Source: Levilactobacillus mulengensis (lineage in GTDB: Bacteria > Bacillota > Bacilli > Lactobacillales > Lactobacillaceae). Taken from it: a stretch of 42,640 nt of DNA. This document shows positions 8,014 to 17,308 of the stretch, piece after piece (position 1 is the stretch's first letter; every line of letters starts with the position of its first letter). A model generated the notes under the pieces. The model was not told the origin of the DNA, searched no databases, and was given only the letters and a program-made list of their open reading frames with translations. The stretch lies in the NCBI RefSeq assembly GCF_003946045.1, contig NZ_RHNW01000020.1, positions 1-42,640 on the forward strand, in the 5' to 3' direction. Made by a program: the position numbers and the translations under genes.

Positions 8014-10008
8014 CTATTTAACCGCTGGCTTGTACTCCAACGTTATATCTGCGTTTGCTGGGTCAGGAGTGAAGTGCATCTCTTGGCTAACATCACCTTC
8101 AATTGAAGGGAAGGTAGATAGCCATGACACATACTTATCGACATTTCTACCAGCCACGGTAACCGCGTTATCAGCGGAATCTATGATAATTTCTTCACCG
8201 GCGTGGGCAATTACATGGGGAATGTCATCGGGGTCATCTGATCCATCAGAAGTGTATATTTTGAGGTCGGTTAGCGTTTCAAAGTCAGAATAATATCCAA
8301 CTGGTGGTTTAACTAAATCTTCTTTGATATCGTGTTTCATGAAGGTGGCCGCCACGTTAGCCAGGGCAAAGCCAAACTTGCCCGACTTATCTAATTTCTC
8401 CTTGTGAATGTGGACTTTTCCCTCAGTATTAACTGAGTATGCTACCCCAGTCTTAGGATTGAACTCGTTAATCTCAGCTACCCAGTTGTCATAAACCTTG
8501 CCACCAATGGTCTTCTTTTGACGTTCTAAGGAGAACTCGCCAAAGAAGTTAGAATAAGCGTCAGAGTTCATGTACGTGGTCTCCATTACATAAGTCTTAA
8601 TGGTTTTTGACTTGGTCCTAACCCTTGGTTTAGACACCCTGGTAGATTTACGCTTACCACCAGATTTTCTCTTGGTGACCTTCTTAGTTGCCTTCTTTTT
8701 CCTTCTCCTTCTCCTAGTTTTCTTCCTAGCAGCGGACTTGAAGGCTTCCCGTTGAAGGGTAGCTTGATACAGTCTGGCTGATTTAGCTTTGGACTTAGCT
8801 TTGGACTTAATCTTAACCTTTACCGTCTTAGTTAAATGAACCCTTACATCATGATGATTTTGTCCTTTAACTTTACGGCCACCCTCGTTGTACAAAAGGG
8901 TGAGGTACTTGCCTTTATCTGTGGTGGCATTAAATGAACTCCCCAGTTGAATGTAACCACGGGGGTACCGGCCTTGTGCATAATCAGTAATACCCATTCG
9001 TCCACATACATTGCCATTAGAGTCCAGCAGATAGCCTTCAACTTTTCCCATGGCCCGTTCATTTTCCATCCGCTTGATATGATGGAACCGCATAGATACT
9101 TTCCAATAATTACTAATCTTGGGGATACCTTGGTGAATAATAACGGGACCGTAGAAGTCCTTGTGCTTGCCAGTTGTACCCCAGTTGTAATGGCCTTTAC
9201 TATCCTTGGCGACCATTAATGCTGAGGCTGTAGCGGTTGCTTTACCATCATTTTCTCCGCGGTATACCTTAATTTCTTGGGTATCCTGACCAGCTTGAAA
9301 CCATGTGCTCATTGAGTTACAAGGATCGTGTACCTGCAATTCTTGGTGAGGCGTTAAGCTAGTTACATGACCGTTAGCATCGGTAACCGTTGAACCATCG
9401 TCAACATGGTACCCAACGGCCACATACTGGTCTCCCAAGGTGTAACCAAAGTAGTACAGGTCAGTTTTGGGAATGATATGAATTACCGGTTGAACAGCAG
9501 TGTTACCAGCTGGACTGATAACCTGCTCATTACTGGTAATCTTAATGTCCCGTTGAGGCAAGAATCCTCGTGGGTCAGCCAGCATGAAGGTTAGTGTAGT
9601 TGTACAGTCTTGTACCCCTTCGTTGATGAAGGTTGGGGTAGGAATGGCTGTAAAGTGACCATAATAGACAACCTCTGGCTGGTCATTGAACCGTAACGGG
9701 TACTGAGTGTCAGCATCATCATGCGTGTTAATTAAAGCCTTGGACAGATTGGTAATAATCCGGTTGTAATCGTCTCTATCAGTGGGGAACAGTGTAATCG
9801 GAATATCTATCTGCTTTTCCCCATAAGAATTACCTAAAAAAACGCCCCCATATCTACCGGGAACGTCTTGGAAGGATTCGGTTATCGTTGGGGCAATCGG
9901 CTTTGATACGTGGTTAACTAATACTTCCAAATCTTCTTCAGAATTGAAACCACCGGTTCCGTTCTCATCGAAGGCATAATCGAAAGTGTTAACATCATTA
10001 AATGCCAT
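8014..10008 (-). CDS. dit: Distal tail protein (Dit), extended form with basic insert
   Basis: A 664-residue evolved Dit. Residues 1-200 match the Dit ring domain (VSKPIAPTITESFQDVPGRYG, IDIPITLFPTDRDDYNRII, CTTTLTFMLADPRGF). A carbohydrate-binding-like beta domain follows (about 230-380 and 475-560; YWKVSMRFHHIKR, GYIQLGSSF), interrupted by a Lys/Arg-rich segment at residues 378-471 (e.g. KKTRRRRRKKKATKKVTKRK). The C-terminal part returns to Dit/galectin-like beta sequence (DSADNAVTVAGRNVDKYV). Dit forms the hexameric ring between tail tube and Tal. Its ATG lies inside the end of the tape measure gene. RBS: AGGAAGGGG. Confidence 0.88.
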   Translation of the reverse strand: MAFNDVNTFDYAFDENGTGGFNSEEDLEVLVNHVSKPIAPTITESFQDVPGRYGGVFLGNSYGEKQIDIPITLFPTDRDDYNRIITNLSKALINTHDDADTQYPLRFNDQPEVVYYGHFTAIPTPTFINEGVQDCTTTLTFMLADPRGFLPQRDIKITSNEQVISPAGNTAVQPVIHIIPKTDLYYFGYTLGDQYVAVGYHVDDGSTVTDANGHVTSLTPHQELQVHDPCNSMSTWFQAGQDTQEIKVYRGENDGKATATASALMVAKDSKGHYNWGTTGKHKDFYGPVIIHQGIPKISNYWKVSMRFHHIKRMENERAMGKVEGYLLDSNGNVCGRMGITDYAQGRYPRGYIQLGSSFNATTDKGKYLTLLYNEGGRKVKGQNHHDVRVHLTKTVKVKIKSKAKSKAKSARLYQATLQREAFKSAARKKTRRRRRKKKATKKVTKRKSGGKRKSTRVSKPRVRTKSKTIKTYVMETTYMNSDAYSNFFGEFSLERQKKTIGGKVYDNWVAEINEFNPKTGVAYSVNTEGKVHIHKEKLDKSGKFGFALANVAATFMKHDIKEDLVKPPVGYYSDFETLTDLKIYTSDGSDDPDDIPHVIAHAGEEIIIDSADNAVTVAGRNVDKYVSWLSTFPSIEGDVSQEMHFTPDPANADITLEYKPAVK

Positions 10009-13000
10009 TATTGATATAACCCCTTCCTAGATTTTTACTTACATCTTTTTTTGTTTTTACTCGGTTATAGCCACTGTAAATAGCGTTATCAGATACGACA
10101 GCGGGTACTGGATTCTGCTGACCAGAGATTAATTCAGCCATCAATCCGATAATCTCTTTTCCTTGCTTAATAAGTTCAGATAAATCAGTTGATTGAGTTG
10201 CTTGGTTAGTGGATTGTTGTGGCTTATCCGTCTTAGCAAACTCTTTCATGGTGGTGTCCATAATCTGGTATGCTCGGGCACGTTTAGTAATATCCCAAGG
10301 CACGATTGACTCAGTCTTATTGCCTTCTGAGAGATGTGCCAGTTGGGCAACCTTTGAGATACCACCATCAGCGTACCAACCGATATTCTTCTCGTGGTTA
10401 TACGCTTGTTGAATTGAGTGATAATTGCCATCATTGACGTACCATTTCATCCATTTAAGCTGGGTGATTGGATTAGTCCTCCAGTCTGAACCAGACCGGG
10501 CCATCTTAGAAGCTGGCAATGCTTGTGGTAATCCATAAGCACCACTACCAGAGTTAGTAGCTTTAGGGTTCCAGCCTGATTCCTTGGTAATGATGTAATT
10601 GTACATACCATAATCAGAGGTTGGGATACCAGCCTGTTTCAACCAGTGCATGTGGTCACCAGAAGGCTTAGCAGAACTCCCGGTAGTTGAGGAATTGTCC
10701 CCAAACATATCAGCAAGCTTGGACATAAACTTGAAGAAGCCTGAACCAACTTGGGACTTAATTCCCTTAGTATTGCCAGTACCTTTCTTTGAGGAGTCGT
10801 CACCCTTGCCACCATTCAATTGAGCAATCCGCCGTAATCCGGCAAATCCACCCATGAATCCTTTGATTGGTGCCGACTTGATTCCATCTGTGGGGTTCTC
10901 GGCATTCCACATCCGTCCAGCACCATTAGTAGAAGTGACAACGCCTACGTGGCCACTACCACCGGCACCCCAAAAGGCTAGGTCACCGGGAACAGCTTTA
11001 CCCCAGCTTACTGAATGGGTTGAATTGTACTCTGGAACAGTTGTGGAACCAGATAGGGTAACCCCAATGTGCTTAAGGGCTTCATATACCAATCCGGAAC
11101 AGTCATAATAGTTGGGCCCTAAGCGTCCTTTGGTTTCTGAGTACTTGTAATTAGCCCGTTTAGAAAGCTTCATGGCTTCTTCAATAAACTTTTTACGGGT
11201 ACCAGATCCAGTTGCCCCACCGTCTCCATCTAAATCAACCATTGACCAGAGGGAACTCCACCAGTTACCAGCTTGCTTCTTGACGTTATTGAACATACCT
11301 TTGGTGATATCAGCAACAACGCCAGCACCAGCCTTAGTGTAATTGAACATTGAGTCCAGACTCTTAATTGGGTGAGCAATAATCTTTTCAGCAGTCGTGA
11401 AAAACTTCTTCAATCCAGCTGTTTTTTTGACTAACCAGCCAGATACATCTCCGATGCCTGAGCCAATACCACTCATAATATTTCCGAACCAATTACCGCT
11501 ACCTTTGGCAAAGTGGGTAATCCCTTGCATACCCATAAATAGCTTGGTCTCAGAGGCGTTCAGAACCTCTGTACCAGCTGGTAACATGGCCTTGGTATTT
11601 CTACCCTGCACAATGCCGGATTGCCCGTTAGGCAAGAATACAGCCTCTTTATTACCCGTCTCAGGGGAATCATTGCCATCATTTAGTACCGCCATGGTAG
11701 GCTTAGTGATTGCCTTACGGGTACCCGAGAAGGCACCAGTACCAGTAGCAAAGTGTACATGACCAATATCCCCAATGGCTTTCTTTTTACCACCAAAGGT
11801 ATGAATAACACCGTCAACCAGATTGATACCTGAATTAATGATGTTAATCATATCGTTCATGCCATCCTTAGCTAGACCCTTTAAGTCTTTCCACAATCCT
11901 GAGAAGATACTCTTAACGCCAGATACTAGGCTGGTCCATCCATTTTTAAAACTCTTCTTGAATGCCCCTAACCAAGTGCCCATTGAAATTCCAAATACTT
12001 TTGTGTGCTTCAAATCCTTGTTCCAGTATGAATGGAGCTTGGACCGCATGTTATTCCAATGGTTAGTCCATGAGTTTGCAAAACTCTTCTTGAAACTGTT
12101 GAAGTGGCTTCCCATTGAGCCAAAGAATGACTTGGTATTGTGAACCGAGGTATTCCAAGAATGTTTCAGGCTGGTACCAACTGCTGACCAGTGCTTATCC
12201 CAAGACTTTTTGAAGCTAGACTTAAACTTGTTCCAATTTCTGCTGATTCCATTGATACCATTCTTAACGGATTTACCAATATGGCCAGCCCATTTACCGA
12301 TTGATTTACCAAGGTGGACAACGGATTTTACCGTCTTATTTACCCATTCACGGAACGGCTTGATGTGCTTGTACGCTTCATAAAATCCCGCAGCCAAAGC
12401 CCCAATAGCAACAACTGCAATACCAATTGGATTAGCATCCAAGGCTACATTGAACAACCATTGAGCGGATGTAACAAGCTTTTGAACGACCACCAAATTT
12501 TTAATTACTCCGATAGCCTCAGTAGTTGCGGCAATGAATCGAGCAATCTTCGAAACGGCTAAAACACTACCAAAGGCAACGGCAAAGGCAGCGATTGTTT
12601 TGGTGTGTTTGGAAGCAAACTCGATAATCTTAAGGAATCCACTAGCAAGTTTAGCTACGCCGCCAATTAACCAAGTGAGACCTTTCTGAGTATCCTTGTT
12701 GTTGAAGGCCTTAGTCATATCTTGAGTCGCTCTAGTAATAACAGGCAATAACTTGGTACCCATCATAATTTCTAGCTGTTGACCAGCCATTTTGAATCGC
12801 TCTACGTTCATCTTGGCGTTATCTGAGTTTCGTTTAGCTAATGTCTCAACGTATTTTCCTTTTTCTCCAGCTTTGGTAACATCATCTGTTAACTTTTTTA
12901 GTGACCCATCATACTTAGCTAACGTTTGGGCAGCTTGCATACCGGTTTGGCCGAAAATTCGCTTAAAGACATCTGCTTTATCAGCACCACCAAGCTTCTT

Positions 13001-14512
13001 GGTATGGTCTTCGATAATTTTGAAGATTGCTGGCAGAGACTTGAAGTTTCCTTTTGCATCTTGGAAAACTTTGGTAGACTTAATGCCAATTTCTTTCAAA
13101 GCGCCCATAGCTGCATTCGTTGGGGAAGCCAAGCTAGTAATTGTCTTACGTAGACCAGTGCCTGCCTTATCAGCTTCCATACCGTGATTAGACAACTCCC
13201 CCATTGCTGCAGAAGTCTGCTCAATTGAGAAGCCGGCATTTTTAGCCGTGTCCCCAACGTATTCCATACCTTTACCTAAGCTATGAAAGTCAGTAGCGGT
13301 AACGTCTGAAGCATACGCCAGATCATTAACGACCCGTTTTGTATTCTTCATCATTTTAGCCGTGTTATTGGTCTTCATGCCGAAGGCTTCAATCGCCTGT
13401 GAAGAAACCTTAATGACATCTTTAAAGTCGTCTCCGGAAGCCACGGAAGCTTGTAATTCTGACTTCATAACGGCGATAGCTTCGGCACCAGTATGACCAC
13501 GCTTAATTAAGTCTTGATATTGCTCTGCGATTTCTTGCTGTGCTACCCCATACTTAACAGAATACTTGGCGCCATCTCGTTGCATCTTAGAAACTTGAGA
13601 AATAGCCTGACGTGCTTTCTCACCAGAAGTAACTAACAAATTTTGATTGACCTGGTACACCTTGTTTAAATTTGTGGCCTTTTTGGCACCAGCAATCGTC
13701 GCAGCACCCAAACTAGTCAAACCGGCTGCGGCCGTAATTGCGGCGCCTTTAAATGCTTGACCAATATTCGCAATCCTGTGTCTAGCTTTGGCCGCCCCAT
13801 CTGACAGCTTAGCCATACTACTACTCATGGTGCCATACTTACCGGCTAATCGGCCGATCTCAGTTTTCTGTTTAGCCATTGAGGCAGTTGTTTGATTAAC
13901 CCGAACAAGTTGCTTATTGTAGGCTTCACTGGCCCCACCAGAACTAGTCTTAAGCTTGGCTAACTCATTTTGCTGGATTTTCAACTGATCCGAAAGATTA
14001 CGGTAGGACTCCCGTAGACCGTTAAGCTTAGCCCTACCAGCTTGGGCTTTATTTCCTTGATTCTCTAAAGCTTCTGCATAAGACTTGGAGACTGACGTGA
14101 TTGACTTGTACCGTTCTTGCAAGTCAGCCAAGCCAGATTGATAATAGTCTACTGATTTTTTGGCACGGCCTTGTTGGGCAGTTAAGGACGCCATCTTATT
14201 CTCAGCATTAGCTAAATCCTTAGAAAGCCGAGCATAGTTATCACTGCCTTTAGTCGTTGAAGTATCAAGGCTTGCTTGACGCTCTTTCAACTTATCAATT
14301 TTGGCTTGTAAAGCTTGCATGGTCTTTCCAAGACCTTCATATTTAGCTTGTGCTGCACCCAAGCTATCCTTTGCAGACTTCAAACTAATCTCATTAGCTT
14401 TCCATTCATTAGTGGTTGCTTTAATAGCGTTGTTCAGAGTTTTCAGACTAGAGGCCGCTGAGACGGTATCTAGCTTAACTTCGGTTGCCATTGTGTTCGA
14501 TACTTTTGCCAT
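9998..14512 (-). CDS. tmp: Tail tape measure protein with NlpC/P60 and transglycosylase domains
   Basis: A 1504-residue tape measure protein that sets tail length and helps DNA entry. Residues 1-250 are coiled coil; about 290-500 match the TP901-type conserved region (TNNTAKMMKNTKRVVNDLAYASDV spans it; GLRKTITSLASPTNAAMG). Hydrophobic segments and Trp/Lys-rich imperfect repeats (SFKKSWDKHW, SFANSWTNHW, SFKNGWTSLV) follow. An NlpC/P60 peptidase lies at about 1107-1230 (YYDCSGLVYEAL with Cys1138; GSGHVGVV with His1188). A lytic-transglycosylase/lysozyme-like domain lies at about 1288-1380 (IITKESGWNPKATN, GAYGLPQA). Both would cut peptidoglycan during infection. RBS: AGAGGAGGCAATT. Confidence 0.95.
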   Translation of the reverse strand: MAKVSNTMATEVKLDTVSAASSLKTLNNAIKATTNEWKANEISLKSAKDSLGAAQAKYEGLGKTMQALQAKIDKLKERQASLDTSTTKGSDNYARLSKDLANAENKMASLTAQQGRAKKSVDYYQSGLADLQERYKSITSVSKSYAEALENQGNKAQAGRAKLNGLRESYRNLSDQLKIQQNELAKLKTSSGGASEAYNKQLVRVNQTTASMAKQKTEIGRLAGKYGTMSSSMAKLSDGAAKARHRIANIGQAFKGAAITAAAGLTSLGAATIAGAKKATNLNKVYQVNQNLLVTSGEKARQAISQVSKMQRDGAKYSVKYGVAQQEIAEQYQDLIKRGHTGAEAIAVMKSELQASVASGDDFKDVIKVSSQAIEAFGMKTNNTAKMMKNTKRVVNDLAYASDVTATDFHSLGKGMEYVGDTAKNAGFSIEQTSAAMGELSNHGMEADKAGTGLRKTITSLASPTNAAMGALKEIGIKSTKVFQDAKGNFKSLPAIFKIIEDHTKKLGGADKADVFKRIFGQTGMQAAQTLAKYDGSLKKLTDDVTKAGEKGKYVETLAKRNSDNAKMNVERFKMAGQQLEIMMGTKLLPVITRATQDMTKAFNNKDTQKGLTWLIGGVAKLASGFLKIIEFASKHTKTIAAFAVAFGSVLAVSKIARFIAATTEAIGVIKNLVVVQKLVTSAQWLFNVALDANPIGIAVVAIGALAAGFYEAYKHIKPFREWVNKTVKSVVHLGKSIGKWAGHIGKSVKNGINGISRNWNKFKSSFKKSWDKHWSAVGTSLKHSWNTSVHNTKSFFGSMGSHFNSFKKSFANSWTNHWNNMRSKLHSYWNKDLKHTKVFGISMGTWLGAFKKSFKNGWTSLVSGVKSIFSGLWKDLKGLAKDGMNDMINIINSGINLVDGVIHTFGGKKKAIGDIGHVHFATGTGAFSGTRKAITKPTMAVLNDGNDSPETGNKEAVFLPNGQSGIVQGRNTKAMLPAGTEVLNASETKLFMGMQGITHFAKGSGNWFGNIMSGIGSGIGDVSGWLVKKTAGLKKFFTTAEKIIAHPIKSLDSMFNYTKAGAGVVADITKGMFNNVKKQAGNWWSSLWSMVDLDGDGGATGSGTRKKFIEEAMKLSKRANYKYSETKGRLGPNYYDCSGLVYEALKHIGVTLSGSTTVPEYNSTHSVSWGKAVPGDLAFWGAGGSGHVGVVTSTNGAGRMWNAENPTDGIKSAPIKGFMGGFAGLRRIAQLNGGKGDDSSKKGTGNTKGIKSQVGSGFFKFMSKLADMFGDNSSTTGSSAKPSGDHMHWLKQAGIPTSDYGMYNYIITKESGWNPKATNSGSGAYGLPQALPASKMARSGSDWRTNPITQLKWMKWYVNDGNYHSIQQAYNHEKNIGWYADGGISKVAQLAHLSEGNKTESIVPWDITKRARAYQIMDTTMKEFAKTDKPQQSTNQATQSTDLSELIKQGKEIIGLMAELISGQQNPVPAVVSDNAIYSGYNRVKTKKDVSKNLGRGYINNGI

Positions 14513-14515
14513 TTA

Positions 14516-14731
14516 TTAATTGCCTCCTCTTAGTCTATTTACCATTGCCATAGGGTCTTCAGCACGTTTATCTTTAGGCTTTGCTTGGTTAATTCTGATC
14601 AGTTCGTAATAGTCTTCTCCGTCCAATTGAGATGGCAGTACCCCAGAATTAGCCATCATCTGTTGCTTAAAGTAGGCTTGGTCTTCTTGGGCATCTTCTA
14701 AGTCATGAATTAGAACGTTGAGGCGACCCAT
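14516..14731 (-). CDS. Tail assembly chaperone, frameshift extension (T part)
   Basis: A 71-residue frame (MGRLNVLIHDLEDAQEDQAYF...) directly after and overlapping the 123-residue chaperone gene (TAATG). It is in the -1 frame relative to the upstream gene, and reading through A AAA AAG at 14734-14740 with a -1 slip joins them as ...DPKK-V-MGRLNV. The gene has no good ribosome binding site of its own, so it is probably expressed mainly as the C-terminal extension of a 195-residue fusion, like lambda gpGT. Such proteins load the tape measure protein during tail assembly. Confidence 0.75.
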   Translation of the reverse strand: MGRLNVLIHDLEDAQEDQAYFKQQMMANSGVLPSQLDGEDYYELIRINQAKPKDKRAEDPMAMVNRLRGGN

Positions 14732-15102
14732 TACTTTTTTGGGTCTTCTTCTTCCTCATTTTCCTTGAGTGTTTCTTGCCATTGTTCATCAGACAATCCT
14801 TGAATTCGTGACAACACATAGCTGATAAAATCGGATAATTCTTCCATCGTTACGGCATTCATTACCGTGTCTAATTCTTTTTCTGACAGCTTTAAAACAG
14901 CTTGAAGGAAGCTAGTCATGGCTGTAACCGCCTTTTGAGACTGTTCCATAACTGTTAATGGGTCAGCATCTGAATCTAGTTGCATCTTGTCCATCTTCAA
15001 CATCAAAATTTGAAGATTAGTGGCTTCATTGACAACCTTTACCGTGGTTTTTACTTCTGCTGATTTTTTCCTCAAGCCTAGTTTGCTGATATTAATTTTC
15101 AT
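14731..15102 (-). CDS. Tail assembly chaperone (G part)
   Basis: A 123-residue, largely helical acidic protein (LQILMLKMDKMQLDSDADPL, TMEELSDFISYVLSRIQGL) between the major tail protein and the tape measure gene, the fixed place of tail assembly chaperones in siphophages. It ends EENEEEEDPKK and stops just after a slippery heptamer, so part of the ribosomes should shift -1 into the downstream frame to give a longer form. RBS AGAAGGAAAAATAA. The family is inferred from position, size and the frameshift signal. Confidence 0.82.
   Translation of the reverse strand: MKINISKLGLRKKSAEVKTTVKVVNEATNLQILMLKMDKMQLDSDADPLTVMEQSQKAVTAMTSFLQAVLKLSEKELDTVMNAVTMEELSDFISYVLSRIQGLSDEQWQETLKENEEEEDPKK
14734..14740 (-). 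promoter_or_regulatory. Programmed -1 frameshift slippery site
   Basis: Read on the minus strand the site is A AAA AAG in the zero frame, followed directly by the TAA stop. A slip of the P- and A-site tRNAs by one base continues as GTA ATG GGT CGC into the downstream 71-codon frame. This is the classic efficient X XXY YYZ heptamer and lies where tail chaperones of the lambda G/GT type shift. Confidence 0.8.
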
Positions 15103-15149
15103 TTATTTTTCCTTCTTATTTTTTATTTTGCCAAAGGTAATGGCTATGT

Positions 15150-15175
15150 AAAAAGCCACCCCATAAGGAGTGACT
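15150..15175 (-). terminator. Rho-independent terminator after the major tail protein gene
   Basis: On the minus strand AGTCACTCC-TTAT-GGGGTGGCT forms a 9-bp stem followed by a T run. It lies between the major tail gene and the chaperone gene, where it would boost tail-tube transcripts over downstream genes while allowing partial readthrough. Confidence 0.7.
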
Positions 15176-15207
15176 TAGAATGGTTCTATGATTTTACTGT
15201 TGTTGGG

Positions 15208-15822
15208 TTACTTGGCTGGGGTACTACTCGCTGTGTATCCACCGAATACTTCGCTCATCATAGCTGCTTTGTCGAATTCTGTGTCAGCGCTTGTCCAGAT
15301 CTTGTATGGTTGACCGTCAAAGGTATCAGCCTTCAGTGGGTCCAATCCTTGGTAAGTCAATGTGGTATTAGCATCGGTTTCAGCATTGTTATCCGTACCG
15401 TGGTTCATACCAGCTTCAATTAGTTGGCCGTTGGCAAAACCTTCATAAATATCCACACCACCATACGACCGGGAATGTACTAACATTGCAACGTGAGGCT
15501 TAGGTAGTTGACGTGTCCAGCCACCTTTGCCATCGTTAACGAATCCCTTTAACTTCTGCAAAATATCAAAGTTAATATCCAAGAATTCGAGGGCGACTTG
15601 GGGTTCCATTGAACCGTTTGATACCCGCTTAGGGCCGTCATTGGCATAACCGATTGTACCAGCAGCTTCCAGCCCGGTTACGTTAGCTTGAGTAGCACCT
15701 TCTGCGTCTCCATCTACCAAGTAGATACCAGTGGCAGAAATACCTTTTGTAGCATCTGTAATAATGGCACCTGTTGAATCAATTAAACCAAAGGTGACAT
15801 CTTTAACACCATGTGTACTCAT
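15208..15822 (-). CDS. mtp: Major tail (tube) protein
   Basis: A 204-residue protein fitting the phi13/TP901-type major tail protein family: an N-terminal GVKDVTFGLID, a beta-rich core with PQVALEFLDINFDILQKLKG and HVAMLVHSRSYGGVDIYEGF, and a short Ser/Thr/Ala tail. It polymerises into the tail tube. It is placed directly after the tail completion genes and before a terminator, and has a good RBS (AAAGAGGTAATTAATCA). Typical length for the family. Confidence 0.85.
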   Translation of the reverse strand: MSTHGVKDVTFGLIDSTGAIITDATKGISATGIYLVDGDAEGATQANVTGLEAAGTIGYANDGPKRVSNGSMEPQVALEFLDINFDILQKLKGFVNDGKGGWTRQLPKPHVAMLVHSRSYGGVDIYEGFANGQLIEAGMNHGTDNNAETDANTTLTYQGLDPLKADTFDGQPYKIWTSADTEFDKAAMMSEVFGGYTASSTPAK

Positions 15823-15825
15823 TGA

Positions 15826-16224
15826 TTAATTACCTCTTTTTATTTTTATATTTTTAAATACAGAAAATGCGGCTGTGACTTGTTCAGTGTCTGGATCAAC
15901 TACGTTAGGGTAGCGAGTAGCGATAATCCACCCATTATCATCAAGCAAGTTCATCAGTTCCAACTGTGCATCTAGTACATTGATCGAAACTGTTTTAGAA
16001 AAGAAAATCTGCACTTGAATTGACGCGCTAACTTCAGAAAAGGTGTCGTTTTTATATCCAGAAAGTGGCTCAGAAACACTAGTAATTAGCACTAGCGTCT
16101 TTGAACCACTTTTATCAACAACATTCGGTATGTTTTCTGGATATAAATCATCTATCCAGGAGGGTTTATTTGATTTGATAATCTCGTAAACTTGAGTCAC
16201 CGGAAGCTTAATGAGGATCACCAC
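15826..16224 (-). CDS. Tail terminator/completion protein, DUF806-like
   Basis: A 132-residue protein between the HK97 gp10-like gene and the major tail gene, where tail terminators are encoded. It has the features of DUF806 proteins: a helical start (VTQVYEIIKSNKPSWIDDLYP) and a beta-rich middle (SASIQVQIFFSKTVSINVLD). The start is uncertain: the first possible codon is a GTG that overlaps the end of the upstream gene, and no start has a perfectly spaced RBS. Confidence 0.7.
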   Translation of the reverse strand: MVILIKLPVTQVYEIIKSNKPSWIDDLYPENIPNVVDKSGSKTLVLITSVSEPLSGYKNDTFSEVSASIQVQIFFSKTVSINVLDAQLELMNLLDDNGWIIATRYPNVVDPDTEQVTAAFSVFKNIKIKRGN

Positions 16225-16627
16225 CCGTCAGTTCCTTGTACTTGGCATATTCAGCAGCTAGAACCTTGTCTTTGCTTGACTGAATGGCCGTATCAATGAA
16301 GTGGTCGCCTTTAATATGCACCGTTCCATTATTGAGAAATAACGCTATTCTAGCGTGATTAATCGGATCCTTCTCAAATCCTACCGTTGAATTGCCCGTC
16401 GCATATCCATCTACATCGTGATCGTCAGCAACTACCGCGTCCGCTAAATGCTTAACATGGCTCGTGTTCCGGCCATAACGATAATGTTTAGACTTGGCAG
16501 CCTGAAAATAACTATCCCGTAGTTGATCAGCGCCAGCCTTAGTAATTACTTGTTGCTGTGCTTTATTTGGCACCTTCTTTTTAACTTGTGAAAAGTAATG
16601 CTGTAATTGCTCATCTAAACTAGCCAT
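16208..16627 (-). CDS. HK97 gp10-like head-tail joining protein
   Basis: A 139-residue protein with the gp10-family pattern: N-terminal helices (LDEQLQHYFSQVKKKVPN), YGRNTSHVKHLADAV, then HARIALFLNNGTVHIKGDHFIDTAIQSS, the usual 'NNGT...G.HF...A' motif near the C-terminus. Members close or connect the neck to the tail. It overlaps both neighbours by a few bases, in the conserved connector order gp6-like, closure, gp10-like, DUF806. Confidence 0.8.
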   Translation of the reverse strand: MASLDEQLQHYFSQVKKKVPNKAQQQVITKAGADQLRDSYFQAAKSKHYRYGRNTSHVKHLADAVVADDHDVDGYATGNSTVGFEKDPINHARIALFLNNGTVHIKGDHFIDTAIQSSKDKVLAAEYAKYKELTGGDPH

Positions 16628-16976
16628 GCTTAGTCACCACCCGATGGCACGTGATTAGGTCAAAGCCCTCGTTTTGTAAGCCGTCATCCGCCGCAATACT
16701 ATCAATCTTGTACAGATCCGATCCACGCTGAACTTGCAGCGTCTCGTTAACGGCCGGATTATGGCGAATAAAAAATACCACCGCATTAGTGATTCCAGCT
16801 CCGGCTATGGTTAATTGCTGTTGCACATTCAACGACCACTGGCCCGCCCAACAACTAAAGTCTGGTGAAAATTGTTGAATTGGCGTGCCAGTATTCGGAT
16901 TAACCTCGCCAGTATCAGCATCATGACCAAAGGCGATGCGGAACGTCATTCGTGAAGGATTAATTGCTTTGACCAT
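16620..16976 (-). CDS. Head closure / head-tail adaptor protein
   Basis: A 118-residue protein of the SPP1 gp16/phage head-tail joining type: a small beta barrel (MTFRIAFGHDADTGEVNPNTG, CWAGQWSLNVQQQLTIAG, VVFFIRHNPAVNETLQV, GSDLYKIDSIAADDG). The chosen ATG at 16976 has GGAGGCGATCACTG before it and overlaps the previous gene by 17 bases; an upstream ATG at 17003 would add nine residues but lacks an RBS. It seals the portal after packaging. Confidence 0.78.
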   Translation of the reverse strand: MVKAINPSRMTFRIAFGHDADTGEVNPNTGTPIQQFSPDFSCWAGQWSLNVQQQLTIAGAGITNAVVFFIRHNPAVNETLQVQRGSDLYKIDSIAADDGLQNEGFDLITCHRVVTKHG

Positions 16977-17286
16977 CAGTGATCGCCTCCATTTTAAGAT
17001 CATAGAGCCCTCTCAGTTGCCCAATGATCGAATCAACCGGCAGATTAACACTAATTGCCGTGGTCGGAACTAACGAACTCCGATAGTTATAGTAGGCTGA
17101 GGCCAATGCCAGCACGGCGGTGTTAAATAAATCAACCACACTGGCATCTTCATAGAAACTATCTAATTCTGTGCCGATCGCCTGCTTGATATAACTTTCA
17201 GCCGTATTTAGGTAACCTTTTAGAAGTTCGTCATCAGCATCACCATCTAAGCGTAATGATAATTTCAAATCATCTAGTGTTGGCAT
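16960..17286 (-). CDS. Head-tail connector, gp6-like
   Basis: A 108-residue all-helical protein (MPTLDDLKLSLRLDGDADDE, LLKGYLNTAESYIKQAIGTE, VVDLFNTAVLALASAYYNYRSS) of the HK97 gp6/phage QLRG type that forms a ring below the portal. It follows the capsid gene, and its RBS is AGGAGAGTGCTAA. Size and motif order match the family. Confidence 0.85.
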   Translation of the reverse strand: MPTLDDLKLSLRLDGDADDELLKGYLNTAESYIKQAIGTELDSFYEDASVVDLFNTAVLALASAYYNYRSSLVPTTAISVNLPVDSIIGQLRGLYDLKMEAITDGQSN

Positions 17287-17308
17287 TTAGCACTCTCCTT
17301 ACTAATTA

